A stretch of DNA of 64,000 bases, from contig NZ_CP063089.1 of the NCBI RefSeq assembly GCF_014931215.1, forward strand, positions 558,001 to 622,000, given 5' to 3'. This stretch comes from Campylobacter sp. 2014D-0216. GTDB taxonomy: Bacteria; Campylobacterota; Campylobacteria; Campylobacterales; Campylobacteraceae. Of this stretch, positions 37,179 to 47,024 are shown piece after piece; the first letter of the stretch is position 1, and every line of letters starts with the position of its first letter. The notes beneath the pieces were generated by a model that was not told where the DNA came from, ran no database searches, and saw only the letters and a list, made by a program, of their open reading frames with translations. Both the position numbers and the translations under genes were made by a program.

Positions 37179-39170
37179 TTAAGCCCTTGTGTCAAAACCC
37201 ATATTAAAGTCATTATATTCTTCTTGGTTTTGGAATTTGCTTTTTGCGATATCGCTGATAAAAAAGTTTGAACTTAAAAGTCCTACTTTAACTAGAGCTT
37301 TTTTTAACTCATGCGCTCTTTCATAGAGTTTTTTTCTAAAATCGATATTTTCCACCATCATGTTTATATCAATATATTTGTCATTGCTAAGTGATAAAAA
37401 GACATTAATTTTGCCAAGCTTTTCAAATTCAAGGTTAATTTGCGCATAAAATTTGTCTTTTTTCCCACGTTTAAAAACTACATTAGATTTTTCTAAATCA
37501 TCCCAAAAGAAAGGTAAGAAAGTGTGAATGCTATTATTGGCTAGTGATAAGAGTTGGTTAAACTCTAGTTGAGCTATAAGGCGATTTGTTTGATTGAGTA
37601 TGGTTTCATTGTCTAGATTTTTTGCTAGATTAGAAACTTGCAAAAGAGTAGATTTGATGTCTTTTTGTAATTCAGAGCTAATTTCTGTACTATCTTTAGG
37701 AGTGATTTTTCCAAGATCTTTAATGGATAATTCTAGTTTTTTTTCTATATGTTTGATGTCATCTAGAGAATTTTTTGCTTCATGGTTTTTAGGATCTAGA
37801 GCTTTTAGCACTTCATTGAGTTTTCTACTTATTGATCCAAGTTCTTTGTTGAGGCTATTTAAAAGTGCTTCTTGGATGTTTTGAGTAAAATTAAGATTTT
37901 TACTGACACTTTGTTTGAAAATATCTTCTAGTAAAATTTTACCTGAAGTACTTTTAAAGATATCTTCTAATTTGGCATTATTATGTTGTGAGTTTTGATT
38001 TTTAGCTTCATTTTTAATTAATTCTTCGGTGTTTTTTTGAGATTCTTTTGTTTCTTCCTTTGTGTTTTCAAGAGTGTTTTTGTTGTGCGGTGTATCTTCT
38101 TTAGAGGTTTTGATGTTTTTTTCGTTATTTAAAATTTCTTCTTTATTTTTGACTTCTTTTGTTTCGTGGTTGTTTTTTTGAGGTGTTTTTGCCTCTTCTA
38201 TTTCTTCTTTAGATGTTTTGTCAAGAATTTCTTGTTTAATCTCTTGTGTATTTTTTGGATTTTTAATATCTTTTAAAAGTGTGATAAAATCTTTGATGTT
38301 TTGACTGAGATCTTTTAAAATATGCGTATTTTGAATTTTTATATTTTCGGGTTTGGCTAATTCTTTGTTGATAAGGGCTAAATTTTTGTTTAAATCTTTG
38401 ATGAAGTTGTTGGCGATATTTTGAAGTTTTTCTTGGCTGATCGAATTAGGGTTTTTATTGATATAATTTTTAAAATTTTCAATTTTATCAAACAACTTAA
38501 AAAGTGTTTTGTAGTGAGTAGTTTCTAGGGAAGTTTTATTTTCTTTCTTGTGTGCATGCAAAATGTGAATTAGTTCTTTTAATGTACTTGTGGTGTCAAG
38601 ATTTTTAAGATCTAAATTGCTTATATCTTTTTTTAAATTTTCACTAGATGCGCTTTTGATTGTGCTTAAAAGATTAAAAAAGCTTTGGGGTAAGTTTTGC
38701 TCCTTTAAAGAATGGTTGAGTTTTGCTTCTAAAAATACGCCTGAATTTTTTACCAATGATGAAAGGTTTTTATTGTCAATATCTTTAGCAGGCTTTACAA
38801 GCTCATCTAGCATTTTTAATAATTTTTCAAATTCAGGAATTTTAGAAAGTTCTATTTGGAGTTTTTTTACTTCATTGGCAAAATTAGGGGCAAAATTGAG
38901 ATCTTTTTGGTTTTTAAAAATGGCTAGATCAGGGTCTTTGTTTGCGGTTTTAATTTGCTCTAAAAGTTTATTGAGTAGTTGTTGTAATTTTTGATCAACT
39001 TGACTTACATAATCTTTAGGAAGCTTAGTCCCGCTTTCTCCTTTAGAGAAAAAAGGGTTTTTTAAAGCTTCATCTAGTGAGGTTTTTTTGTCTGTTTTTT
39101 CGCTTTTGTTGTCTTTGCTTGTTTCGTTTTTTGCGAATTGGTTTGGGTTGTTTGAGATATTAGTTATCAT
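37179..39170 (-). CDS. large Lys/Asn/Glu-rich protein with a FliK-like C-terminal domain
   Basis: A 663-residue soluble protein without a signal peptide. Residues 1-540 are low-complexity, charged and helical, with a stretch near 310-415 rich in Lys/Asn/Glu/Thr (TPQKNNHETKEVKNKEE). Residues about 555-640 resemble the FliK/Flg_hook C-domain: INLEFEKLGKINVFLSLSND, IDINMMVENIDFRKKLYERAHELKKALVKVGL. FliK measures hook length and contacts FlhB's C-domain, here encoded next door. The main FliK of Campylobacter is elsewhere, so this is a second, paralogous candidate. As I recall, Cj0849c is the counterpart. Confidence 0.65.
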   Translation of the reverse strand: MITNISNNPNQFAKNETSKDNKSEKTDKKTSLDEALKNPFFSKGESGTKLPKDYVSQVDQKLQQLLNKLLEQIKTANKDPDLAIFKNQKDLNFAPNFANEVKKLQIELSKIPEFEKLLKMLDELVKPAKDIDNKNLSSLVKNSGVFLEAKLNHSLKEQNLPQSFFNLLSTIKSASSENLKKDISNLDLKNLDTTSTLKELIHILHAHKKENKTSLETTHYKTLFKLFDKIENFKNYINKNPNSISQEKLQNIANNFIKDLNKNLALINKELAKPENIKIQNTHILKDLSQNIKDFITLLKDIKNPKNTQEIKQEILDKTSKEEIEEAKTPQKNNHETKEVKNKEEILNNEKNIKTSKEDTPHNKNTLENTKEETKESQKNTEELIKNEAKNQNSQHNNAKLEDIFKSTSGKILLEDIFKQSVSKNLNFTQNIQEALLNSLNKELGSISRKLNEVLKALDPKNHEAKNSLDDIKHIEKKLELSIKDLGKITPKDSTEISSELQKDIKSTLLQVSNLAKNLDNETILNQTNRLIAQLEFNQLLSLANNSIHTFLPFFWDDLEKSNVVFKRGKKDKFYAQINLEFEKLGKINVFLSLSNDKYIDINMMVENIDFRKKLYERAHELKKALVKVGLLSSNFFISDIAKSKFQNQEEYNDFNMGFDTRA

Positions 39171-40356
39171 CTAACATTACCATATTACCAGGTCTTCTTT
39201 TGAATTTAGTAAGCTTTTTGAATTTTGGTTTATCAATAGCAAAAAGAATTAAAATAGCCAATAAGATAATGTAAAAATACATAAAGCCATTTCCTTCAAA
39301 ATAATACATCAAAGTTCCAAGCACAGCAGGAGCAAATAAAGCACCAAAAGAGTAGGTAAAAAGAACTGCTCTGCCTAGCTCTACTCTTTTACTAGGATCA
39401 TCAAGCATGTCGTTTGCTCTTGCCAAAGAAAGAGCATATAAGCAGCACATTCCCATGCCTAGCAAAAAGCCAAAAAGATATTTTAAGTAAATATTATAAC
39501 TTAGCAATAAAATACAAAGCATAGCGCTTAAAGCCGTGAAAGCGCATAAAATAATAGCAAATTTACGACTGATTTTATCAGAAAGGGTTCCAATGAAAAG
39601 TTGAGATATAAACCCTCCTAACATAGTACAAAAAATAAAAATCGAAGCTTCTTTTGCACCAAATCCTTGTATGAGTATAAATAAAGAAGCCATAGAGAAA
39701 AATCCATTTAAAAGCATACCTGCTATAAAGCTTGTTACTAAAGCCAAAGGCACGATATCAAAAATTTTTGGAATGGAAATTTTGGTCTTTTGAGGTAAAA
39801 CCGGCTCTTTGATGCGAATTAAAAATAAAGGAATTGAAGCAAACATAATAAAACTTGCACTTAAAATAAACACTGTATCGCTTGGAAAGTCAAACGACAT
39901 AAGTAAAATTCCAAAACCTGAAGATGAGTAAAATACAACTTCATAAAAGGCTATCACCCTAGATCGAATAGCGTTTTTTGCTTTTTCATTAAGCCACGAT
40001 TCTATAACCATTAAAAGTGCATAGTAACAAAAACCAAGTAAAAATCTCAAAAACATCCAAAAATAAAGATTGGAATTTAAACTATGGAGCATAGTAGCTA
40101 TACCAAAAATGATGGCAAAAATTCCAAAAGATCTTATATGGCCAACTTTAGAAACTATTCTATGAGCGCTAATAGTGCTAATCATGGCACCAAGAAAATA
40201 GCAACTCCCTATAACTCCAATGTAAAAATTGCTAACTTGGTTGTGCTTTAGGATAATGGCTATAGAATTTACCGTTAAGGCGCTTCCTATGAAAACAAAT
40301 ATCATACCAAGAAATAATGCAGTTAATGATCTAATCGTTCTTTTTGAGCTTAACAT
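39160..40356 (-). CDS. major facilitator superfamily transporter
   Basis: A 398-residue protein with 12 predicted helices in two six-helix halves. Loop 2-3 carries a variant of the MFS motif A (HRIVSKVGHIRSFG), and the second half repeats it as GTLSDKISRKFAI. The group resembles YcaD/sugar-efflux-like carriers of Campylobacter; the substrate cannot be told. Overlaps the following FliK-like gene by 11 bases and the preceding membrane-protein gene by 7 bases. Confidence 0.85.
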   Translation of the reverse strand: MLSSKRTIRSLTALFLGMIFVFIGSALTVNSIAIILKHNQVSNFYIGVIGSCYFLGAMISTISAHRIVSKVGHIRSFGIFAIIFGIATMLHSLNSNLYFWMFLRFLLGFCYYALLMVIESWLNEKAKNAIRSRVIAFYEVVFYSSSGFGILLMSFDFPSDTVFILSASFIMFASIPLFLIRIKEPVLPQKTKISIPKIFDIVPLALVTSFIAGMLLNGFFSMASLFILIQGFGAKEASIFIFCTMLGGFISQLFIGTLSDKISRKFAIILCAFTALSAMLCILLLSYNIYLKYLFGFLLGMGMCCLYALSLARANDMLDDPSKRVELGRAVLFTYSFGALFAPAVLGTLMYYFEGNGFMYFYIILLAILILFAIDKPKFKKLTKFKRRPGNMVMLDDN

Positions 40357-40835
40357 TTTCTTATTAAAAAATTATATATTAATACCGCTATGGGTGTGAC
40401 AAACATTGCACAAAACAAGGCAAAAATACTCATTAAGCCTTGAAACTCCAAATACAAAAATCCCGCAATTAAAAAAACATAGGCAAAAAGCTTAAATAAA
40501 GAAAAAAATGCCAGTGTGTTTTTAAAAATACTTTTAAATTTTGGTTTTAAATCGTCATCTACGTGGATAAATTTTACAATCTTTGGAAAAGAATGTGGTT
40601 TTTTTGCAAAAATTTGCAAAGGTCTTTGAGTAAAAGTGTAATTTTTAGCAGCCTTATAGATAAAATTTTTGTAATTTAAAAAAGAAAATACAATGATCAA
40701 ATTTTGAGCTAAAAATCCAAATTCAAAGCTGATGAATAATTCAAAGCTTATTCCTTTATAGAAAAAAACTCCTGCTAGAAAAAGTAGATTAAGTCCTAGC
40801 AAGAGTTTGATTAAGATTTTAGGCTTTAGGATCAT
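40350..40835 (-). CDS. four-helix integral membrane protein, unknown function
   Basis: A 161-residue protein with about four membrane segments (residues 8-27, 32-52, 100-125, 130-155) and a central basic cytosolic loop (FTQRPLQIFAKKPHSFPKIVKF). No family signature recognised. Overlaps the AtpI-like gene upstream by 17 bases and the MFS gene downstream by 7, so it is translated as part of the hemL transcript. As I recall, Cj0851c is the C. jejuni counterpart. Confidence 0.7.
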   Translation of the reverse strand: MILKPKILIKLLLGLNLLFLAGVFFYKGISFELFISFEFGFLAQNLIIVFSFLNYKNFIYKAAKNYTFTQRPLQIFAKKPHSFPKIVKFIHVDDDLKPKFKSIFKNTLAFFSLFKLFAYVFLIAGFLYLEFQGLMSIFALFCAMFVTPIAVLIYNFLIRKC

Positions 40836-41097
40836 TTTTTAAATCTTTGTAGCGATTTTCATCTTTAAATTCTTCATAGCTTTGCACTTGTGCCTTATAA
40901 GCTTTATAAACATTTAAAATTGCTGCTGCAACCCCTATAAAAACTCCAAGCCAAAAAAGCCAGTTTATGCCGGTTAAATTTTTTAAAAAATATCCTATAC
41001 CAACCCCGATTAAAACAGCTACCACCATGGATATACCAAGGCTTAGTCCATCTGCAGCTTCTATGCTTTTACGAATGATTTTTTGTCTTTTATTCAT
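40819..41097 (-). CDS. AtpI/AtpZ-like small membrane protein
   Basis: A 92-residue protein with two membrane helices (about residues 18-37 and 44-65) joined by a short loop. The first contains [22 protein letters not shown] and the second [24 protein letters not shown], the AtpZ/AtpI pattern of F0F1-ATPase gene 1 proteins, thought to help Mg2+ uptake or c-ring assembly. It is not in an atp operon here but follows hemL with a 4-base ATGA overlap. Confidence 0.8.
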   Translation of the reverse strand: MNKRQKIIRKSIEAADGLSLGISMVVAVLIGVGIGYFLKNLTGINWLFWLGVFIGVAAAILNVYKAYKAQVQSYEEFKDENRYKDLKNDPKA

Positions 41098-42371
41098 AGG
41101 GCTTTAAAACTTTCTTGTGCTGCTTGTATAGTTTTATCGATGATTTTTTTATCCATGCATTCGCAAATAAAACCTGTTTCAAATTGAGAAGGTGCTAAAT
41201 ATATGCCCTTGCTAAGCATTTGCGCGTGAAATTTAGCAAATAATTTTGTATCAGATTTTAAGGCATCTTGATAATTATTAACAGGATTTTCACAAAAGAA
41301 AAATCCAAACATAGAGCCAACGCAGTTTACTTGTAAAGGGATATTGCATTCATTTGCCGCTTCTTGAAAACCTTGGGTAAGTCTTTTGCCTAGTTTTTCT
41401 AATTTTTCGTATAAACCTTCATAGCTTCTTGCTTTTTTTAAGCTAGCATAGCCTGCAGCCATTGCAAGCGGATTGCCACTTAGTGTTCCTGCTTGATATA
41501 CTCCGCCTAAAGGACTTAGTAAGTCCATGATCTCAGCTCTTGCAGCAAAAGCAGCCGCAGGCATGCCACCGCCTATAACTTTACCAAAAGTTACTATATC
41601 AGCTTGTATGTGGTTGATTCCAAAAGAACCTAAATAAGAAGCTCTAAAGCCACTCATAACTTCATCAAAGATTAAAAGAATTTGATGCTCATTGCATAGT
41701 TTTCTTAATTCTTGTAAAAATTCTAACTTAGCAGGCACTAGCCCCATGTTTCCTGCTATTGGTTCTATGATGATGCATGCTATGTTGTGATCTTCATTGA
41801 TTAGGTTTTTAACACTATCAATATCATTATAAATTGCTACTAAGGTGTTTTTAGCCACATCGGTTAAAACACCTAAAGAACTTGGAGTATTAAAGGTAGC
41901 TGCACCACTTCCTGCACTTACTAATAAAGAATCAGAGTGTCCATGATAACACCCCTCAAATTTGATGATTTTATCTTTTTTAGTAAATCCTCTTGCTAGG
42001 CGAATGGCACTCATAGTAGCTTCAGTGCCGCTGCTTACAAAGCGAATTTTGTCTAAATGAGGCCAATCTTTTAAAATCAATTTAGCTAGTTTGGTTTCTG
42101 CTAAAGTTGGTGCACCAAAGCTTGATCCATGCTCTAATGCTTTTTTGCAAGCTTTTTCAATATCTTCATCGCAATGACCAAAAAGCAAAGGTCCCCAGCT
42201 TTGTACATAATCTATATAAGTATTTTCTTCTATATCGCTAATATAAGCACCTTTTCCTTGTTTGATAAACAAAGGATTACTGCCTACACTTGCAAAGGCA
42301 CGCACAGGAGAGTCAACACCACCTGCGATGTACTCACAAGCTTCTTCAAAAGCTTTTTTGTTGTTTTTCAT
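41094..42371 (-). CDS. hemL: glutamate-1-semialdehyde 2,1-aminomutase
   Basis: Second step of C5 tetrapyrrole synthesis, giving 5-aminolevulinate. The 425-residue PLP enzyme shows [48 protein letters not shown] and the PLP-lysine in [15 protein letters not shown] near residue 266. Length is normal. AGGAG ribosome site precedes the ATG; overlaps the cytochrome gene upstream by 4 bases. It links a haem biosynthesis gene with a c-type cytochrome gene in one transcript. Confidence 0.96.
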   Translation of the reverse strand: MKNNKKAFEEACEYIAGGVDSPVRAFASVGSNPLFIKQGKGAYISDIEENTYIDYVQSWGPLLFGHCDEDIEKACKKALEHGSSFGAPTLAETKLAKLILKDWPHLDKIRFVSSGTEATMSAIRLARGFTKKDKIIKFEGCYHGHSDSLLVSAGSGAATFNTPSSLGVLTDVAKNTLVAIYNDIDSVKNLINEDHNIACIIIEPIAGNMGLVPAKLEFLQELRKLCNEHQILLIFDEVMSGFRASYLGSFGINHIQADIVTFGKVIGGGMPAAAFAARAEIMDLLSPLGGVYQAGTLSGNPLAMAAGYASLKKARSYEGLYEKLEKLGKRLTQGFQEAANECNIPLQVNCVGSMFGFFFCENPVNNYQDALKSDTKLFAKFHAQMLSKGIYLAPSQFETGFICECMDKKIIDKTIQAAQESFKAL

Positions 42372-42712
42372 TGTTTACTCCTTTTGTTGTTAGTAATATA
42401 TCTATAAAGTGATTTGATCTCATCATCTGTGAGAGAGTAAGTTGGCATAATACTTTTAGCCTCTTGAGGTTGGACTAAAATTTCTCTAAAACGCGCATAA
42501 GGAGTGTTTTTAATACTAGGAACAATAAAAGGAATTTTTTCTCCATTTTTAATATAATAACCTAATATTTGCTGTCCTCCATCGCCATGGCATTTTGCGC
42601 AACTTATGCCTCTTGGGTTTTTGTAAAGGGATTCTTGGTATTCTTTAGGGGAGATAAAATCTTCAGCCCAGACACCATAAACTATAAAAAATAAAAATAA
42701 AATAATTTTCAT
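42368..42712 (-). CDS. small periplasmic c-type cytochrome
   Basis: A 114-residue monohaem cytochrome c. Signal peptide about residues 1-16 ([16 protein letters not shown]). One haem site, CAKCH in [11 protein letters not shown] near residues 38-42; a Met axial ligand is available in [20 protein letters not shown] (about 88-91), typical of the class I C-terminal helix. Likely an electron carrier in the periplasm; partner unknown. Overlaps hemL by 4 bases. Divergent from folD. Confidence 0.85.
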   Translation of the reverse strand: MKIILFLFFIVYGVWAEDFISPKEYQESLYKNPRGISCAKCHGDGGQQILGYYIKNGEKIPFIVPSIKNTPYARFREILVQPQEAKSIMPTYSLTDDEIKSLYRYITNNKRSKQ

Positions 42713-42790
42713 TTACTGCCTTTAACAAAAAAGAAGTTTTATTATGATACAATTTTTTAAGTTAAAGAAAGCTATAAATTAAGGAAAGAA

Positions 42791-43639
42791 ATGACACTTT
42801 TAGATGGTAAAAAGCTAAGCGATGAAATTAAAAACAATCTTAAACAAGAAGTTATAGAGCTTAAAGCCCAAAGCATAGAGCCTTGTTTAGCGGTGATTTT
42901 GGTGGGTGAAGATCCTGCTAGTGCAACTTATGTGGGCTCAAAAGCTAAAGCTTGTGAGCAGTGTGGGATTAAGTCTTTAGTTTATAGACTTGATGTAAAT
43001 ACAACTCAAAATGAGCTTTTAGCTTTGATTAATACTTTAAACCATGATGATAGTGTAGATGGAATTTTAGTACAACTACCATTGCCAGCGCACATTAATA
43101 AAGATATTGTTTTAGAAAGTATTAATTTTAATAAAGATGTAGATGGATTTCATCCTTTTAATGTTGGAAATTTAAACCTTAATTTAAAAGGTGGATTTTT
43201 ACCATGTACACCTTTGGGTGTTATGAAAATTTTAAAACATTATGATATAAAATTACAAGGTGCTGATGTAGTTGTCATCGGCGCTTCTAACATAGTTGGT
43301 CGTCCTATGGCTACGCTTTTGTTAAATGCAAATGCAAGTGTAAGTGTTTGTCATATTTATACAAAAGACTTAAAAGCTTATACAAAAAACGCAGATATTA
43401 TCATCGTAGCTGCTGGTTGTCCAAATCTTTTAAAAGAAGATATGGTTAAAGAAGGTGTAGTTGTAGTTGATGTAGGGATTAATAGAGTTGATGGTAAAAT
43501 TGTAGGTGATGTTGATTTTGAAAATGTAAGTAAAAAAGCTAGCTATATCACTCCCGTACCAGGTGGCGTAGGGCCAATGACTATAGCAATGCTTTTAGAA
43601 AACACTATTAAATCAGCTAAAAATAGGATTAAAAAATGA
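42791..43639 (+). CDS. folD: methylenetetrahydrofolate dehydrogenase / cyclohydrolase
   Basis: NADP-linked oxidation of methylene-THF and hydrolysis to formyl-THF. The 282-residue protein has VGEDPASATYVGSKAKACEQCGI with the catalytic Lys and conserved Tyr near residues 42-55, VQLPLPAHIN, DVDGFHPFNVGNL, the nucleotide loop GASNIVGRPMATLLL near residue 165 and the C-terminal PVPGGVGPMTIAML. Supplies formyl-THF for PurH encoded elsewhere in the window. AAGGAA precedes the ATG; overlaps lepB as ATGA. Confidence 0.96.
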   Translation: MTLLDGKKLSDEIKNNLKQEVIELKAQSIEPCLAVILVGEDPASATYVGSKAKACEQCGIKSLVYRLDVNTTQNELLALINTLNHDDSVDGILVQLPLPAHINKDIVLESINFNKDVDGFHPFNVGNLNLNLKGGFLPCTPLGVMKILKHYDIKLQGADVVVIGASNIVGRPMATLLLNANASVSVCHIYTKDLKAYTKNADIIIVAAGCPNLLKEDMVKEGVVVVDVGINRVDGKIVGDVDFENVSKKASYITPVPGGVGPMTIAMLLENTIKSAKNRIKK

Positions 43640-44484
43640 ATTTTTTGAAAAAAATCTATAAATTCACTCAGTCTTGGACAGGGACTTTAGTAGTTGTTTT
43701 ATTGATTATATTTTTCTTTATTCAAGCTTTTACTATACCAAGTGGCTCTATGAAAAATACTTTGCTGGTAGGGGATTTTTTGTTTGTTAAAAAATTCTCT
43801 TATGGTATTCCAACTCCACATATTCCTTGGGTAGAAGTGCCTGTTTTGCCTGATTTTAACAAAAATGGGCATTTAATCAGTAGCGAAGGTCCAAAAAGAG
43901 GGGATATAGTAGTGTTTAGATATCCTCATGAGCCAAAAATTCACTACGTTAAAAGGTGTGTAGCTAAAGGCGGTGATGAAATAGTTTTTGCAAATAAAAC
44001 CTTGTATGTGCGTATGGTTGAGGGTGATGAATATATGAAAGATTATTACCCTAATAAAACAAAAATCATCGGTGGAAAACTTTATGTCAAAGAACCTTTT
44101 ATAGAAAAAGGAATTCATTATGATGCTAGAGTGGATATAGAGAGTGTGTTTTTTCGTTATCTAAATCTAGGTCAATTTGCTATGAAGCCTGTATCATTTA
44201 ACGAACTAGGAGAAAATAATATTTATGGTTTTAATGCATACTACTATAAAGTACCTGAAAATGAATATTTCATGATGGGTGATAATCGCGATCACTCTAG
44301 CGATAGTAGATTTTGGGGAAGTGTAGATTATAAATTCATAGTAGGACAACCATGGTTTATTTATTTCTCATGGGATGAAAATAAAAAAGTAAGATGGGAA
44401 AGAGTAGGTCGTTTGGTTGAAACTATAGAAAAAGATGAGCGTTTTATCCATCATAATGAAAGCGATATAGAAGCTTTAGAGTAA
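43636..44484 (+). CDS. lepB: signal peptidase I
   Basis: Removes signal peptides at the periplasmic face of the inner membrane. The 282-residue protein has one N-terminal membrane helix (about residues 14-33), then the catalytic Ser in IPSGSMKNTLLVGD (about residues 36-49), the catalytic Lys region RGDIVVFRYPHE...HYVKR and the late motif GDNRDHSSDSRFWG. Single-anchor topology with a long insert between, as in other epsilonproteobacteria. Translated from the folD overlap. Followed by a strong inverted repeat. Confidence 0.95.
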   Translation: MNFLKKIYKFTQSWTGTLVVVLLIIFFFIQAFTIPSGSMKNTLLVGDFLFVKKFSYGIPTPHIPWVEVPVLPDFNKNGHLISSEGPKRGDIVVFRYPHEPKIHYVKRCVAKGGDEIVFANKTLYVRMVEGDEYMKDYYPNKTKIIGGKLYVKEPFIEKGIHYDARVDIESVFFRYLNLGQFAMKPVSFNELGENNIYGFNAYYYKVPENEYFMMGDNRDHSSDSRFWGSVDYKFIVGQPWFIYFSWDENKKVRWERVGRLVETIEKDERFIHHNESDIEALE

Positions 44485-44509
44485 TTACCCAAAGAAACAA
44501 AGTTAGTGT

Positions 44510-44545
44510 ATTTTGTGTAGAAAGTGTATAGTTTCTACACAAAAT
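44510..44545. repeat. 14-bp perfect inverted repeat downstream of lepB, upstream of aspB
   Basis: Arms ATTTTGTGTAGAAA (44510-44523) and TTTCTACACAAAAT (44532-44545) around an 8-base spacer GTGTATAG. It begins 26 bases after the lepB stop and ends 100 bases before the aspB start. Could be a terminator for folD-lepB (right arm followed by TTTAAAAA) or a dimeric-repressor site. Confidence 0.7.
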
Positions 44546-44645
44546 TTTAAAAATATTCAGTCTTAATTTTATTCGTAGATTTTTTTAAGCTCCAAGTTGT
44601 AACAATTATCAAAAATAAAACTAGTGTAAAATAAAGGATATGAAA

Positions 44646-45812
44646 ATGCTAAGCCAAAGATCTCAAAATTTAGGAGAATCCTTAACTTTAGTAATGACTG
44701 ATATTGCAAAAACTTTAAAAGCAAATGGTGAAAAGGTGATCAGTTTTTCTGCAGGTGAGCCTGATTTTGATACCCCAAAGATTATAAAAGATGCTGCGAT
44801 TGAAGCGATTGAAAATGGTTGCGGTGCTTATACGCCTGTTGTGGGCATAAAAGAAGTGATCGAAGCAATACAATTTAAATTTAAAAACGACAATAAATTA
44901 GAGTATAAGCCAAGCGAAATTATCACTAATGTAGGTGCAAAACATTCATTGTTTATGGCGATTGAGTGTTTGGTGGAAGAAGGAGATGAGGTTATTATAC
45001 CAAGTCCATATTGGGTAAGCTATCCAGAAATGGTAAAATTTGCAGGTGGAACGCCGGTTTTTATCGAAGGTGAGGCTAAAAATGGTTTTAAAATTACTCC
45101 AGAGCAGTTGCAACAAGCCATCACTCCAAAAACTAAAGTTTTGATGTTTAATTCTCCTTCCAATCCTACAGGTGCTATTTATTCTAAAGAAGAAATTACT
45201 GCTTTAGCTAAGGTTTTAGAGGGCACTAAGATTGTGGTTTTAAGTGATGAGATTTATGAGAAATTAGTTTATGATGGAGAATTTTGTGCTTTTGCACAAG
45301 TAAGTGAAGATGCTTTAAACCGAACTGTAAGTATTAACGGACTTAGCAAGTGTGGTGCAATGCCAGGGTGGCGTTTTGGTTATATGGCAAGTAAAATGAG
45401 TGAATTTAATAATGCGGTGAAAAAGTTGCAAGGTCAAAGCACTTCAAATATATGTTCTATTATTCAGCATGCTGCTTTACCGGCTTTACTTGGAAAAGCA
45501 GATGATGATATTGAGATGATGAGACAAGCCTTTTTAAAACGTAGAGAATTAGCATGCGAAATTTTAAGTCGATGTGATAAATTAAAACTAGAACAAATTC
45601 CACAAGGTGCATTTTATTTGTTTATTTCGTGTAAAGAAGTAGATGGTGATTCGATGAGATTTTGCAAAAGATTATTAGAAGAACAAAAAGTAGCTTTAGT
45701 ACCAGGTATAGGTTTTGGTATGGAGGGGTATTTTAGACTTTCTTATGCAACTAATGAAAAAGATATCATTGAAGGTTGTGAAAAAATCGTTGAATTTGTA
45801 AAAAACTACTAA
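44646..45812 (+). CDS. aspB: aspartate aminotransferase (class I)
   Basis: Interconverts aspartate/oxaloacetate with glutamate/2-oxoglutarate. The 388-residue PLP enzyme shows SFSAGEPDFDTP near residue 33, NSPSNPTGAIYS, VLSDEIYEKLVYDG and the PLP-Lys motif GLSKCGAMPGWRFGYMA near residue 232; the C-terminal RLSYA carries the substrate-carboxylate Arg. I start at the second ATG (MLSQRSQN), 8 bases after AAGG; the first ATG is only 2 bases from it. Own transcription unit with terminator. Confidence 0.92.
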   Translation: MLSQRSQNLGESLTLVMTDIAKTLKANGEKVISFSAGEPDFDTPKIIKDAAIEAIENGCGAYTPVVGIKEVIEAIQFKFKNDNKLEYKPSEIITNVGAKHSLFMAIECLVEEGDEVIIPSPYWVSYPEMVKFAGGTPVFIEGEAKNGFKITPEQLQQAITPKTKVLMFNSPSNPTGAIYSKEEITALAKVLEGTKIVVLSDEIYEKLVYDGEFCAFAQVSEDALNRTVSINGLSKCGAMPGWRFGYMASKMSEFNNAVKKLQGQSTSNICSIIQHAALPALLGKADDDIEMMRQAFLKRRELACEILSRCDKLKLEQIPQGAFYLFISCKEVDGDSMRFCKRLLEEQKVALVPGIGFGMEGYFRLSYATNEKDIIEGCEKIVEFVKNY

Positions 45813-45818
45813 TTTCTT

Positions 45819-45845
45819 AAGCCTGTTAAAAACAGGCTTTCTTTC
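45819..45845 (+). terminator. intrinsic terminator after aspB
   Basis: Nine-base stem AAGCCTGTT/AACAGGCTT with loop AAA, followed by TCTTTC. Begins 6 bases after the aspB stop. Confidence 0.85.
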
Positions 45846-45902
45846 AAAAAAACTTATAAGCAAGTCTTTGGTATGATTATGCAAAAAATATTAGGAAAAT
45901 CA

Positions 45903-47024
45903 ATGGAATTTGAAGTTCAATATAAAAGTGCAAATGCTAGAGCTTGTCGTATAAAAACTACACATAGTGAAATTTTAACACCTATTTTTATGCCAGTTGG
46001 AACCTTAGCAGCGATTAAAAGTCTAGATGCTGTGGATATGAGTGAAATTTTAAATGCAAAAATTATTTTAGCAAATACCTACCATTTATATTTAAGACCA
46101 GGATCTAAAGTGGTTAAACAAATGGGCGGTTTGCACGGTTTTAGTCAATTTGACGGATCTTTTTTGACAGATAGTGGAGGGTTTCAGGCTTTTTCTTTAA
46201 GTAAAAACTCAAAGCCTGATGAAAAAGGAATTCAATTTAAAAGCCATATTGATGGAAGTTTGCATTATTTTACTCCGCAAAGTGTTTTAGATGCACAATA
46301 TGATTTTAATTCAGATATTATGATGATCTTAGATGATTTAGTGGCATTGCCTGCAAGCAAAGAACGAATAGAACTTTCTTTAAAGCGCACTATAAAATGG
46401 GCAAAAGAAGCTATTGATTATCACAAGCTAAAGCAAAGTCAAGGTGTGGGAGTAGGGCAGAATATTTTTGGTATTATTCAAGGTGGTACTGATTTTGAAG
46501 CTAGAAAAATTTGTTCTCAAGCGCTTTGTGAGATGGATTTTGATGGCTTGGCTATAGGCGGTTTAAGCGTAGGAGAAGAGAATCAGGCTATGTATGATAC
46601 GGTTGAAGCTATGATGCCTTATGTTGATAGCAACCGCCCTAGATACTTAATGGGAGTTGGTACACCTGAAGATTTGGTTGAAAATGTTGCAAGGGGCGTG
46701 GATATGTTTGATTGTGTGATGCCAACAAGAAATGCAAGAAATGGAACTTTATTTACAAGTTTTGGTAAATTTAATATAAAAAAAGCAGAATTTATCACCG
46801 ATCATGCTCCTATAGACCATAGGTGTTCTTGTTATACATGTAGGAATTTTTCAAGAGCGTATTTAAACCATCTGTTTAAAGCTAAAGAATTAACTTTTTT
46901 TAGACTCGCGAGTATTCATAATTTACATTATTATTTGGATTTAGTAAAACAAATGCGTGAAGCCATCATTAAAGATGAATTTGAAAATTTTAGAAAAGAA
47001 TTTTATAGACTAAGAACATGCTAA
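45903..47024 (+). CDS. tgt: queuine tRNA-ribosyltransferase (preQ1-exchanging)
   Basis: Replaces G34 with preQ1 in tRNAs for Asn, Asp, His and Tyr. The 373-residue TIM-barrel enzyme has the nucleophile region [56 protein letters not shown] and the zinc site [17 protein letters not shown] near the end. I start at MEFEVQYKS, preceded by AGGAAAATCA; a longer in-frame start ten codons earlier (MIMQKIL) lacks a ribosome site and has no family support. Confidence 0.95.
   Translation: MEFEVQYKSANARACRIKTTHSEILTPIFMPVGTLAAIKSLDAVDMSEILNAKIILANTYHLYLRPGSKVVKQMGGLHGFSQFDGSFLTDSGGFQAFSLSKNSKPDEKGIQFKSHIDGSLHYFTPQSVLDAQYDFNSDIMMILDDLVALPASKERIELSLKRTIKWAKEAIDYHKLKQSQGVGVGQNIFGIIQGGTDFEARKICSQALCEMDFDGLAIGGLSVGEENQAMYDTVEAMMPYVDSNRPRYLMGVGTPEDLVENVARGVDMFDCVMPTRNARNGTLFTSFGKFNIKKAEFITDHAPIDHRCSCYTCRNFSRAYLNHLFKAKELTFFRLASIHNLHYYLDLVKQMREAIIKDEFENFRKEFYRLRTC

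Noticed and set aside
38590-38994. 134-residue plus-strand open frame inside the FliK-like gene
   Set aside because: Antisense shadow of a low-complexity Lys/Asn-rich coding region; Ser/Phe/Leu-rich translation is typical of such shadows.
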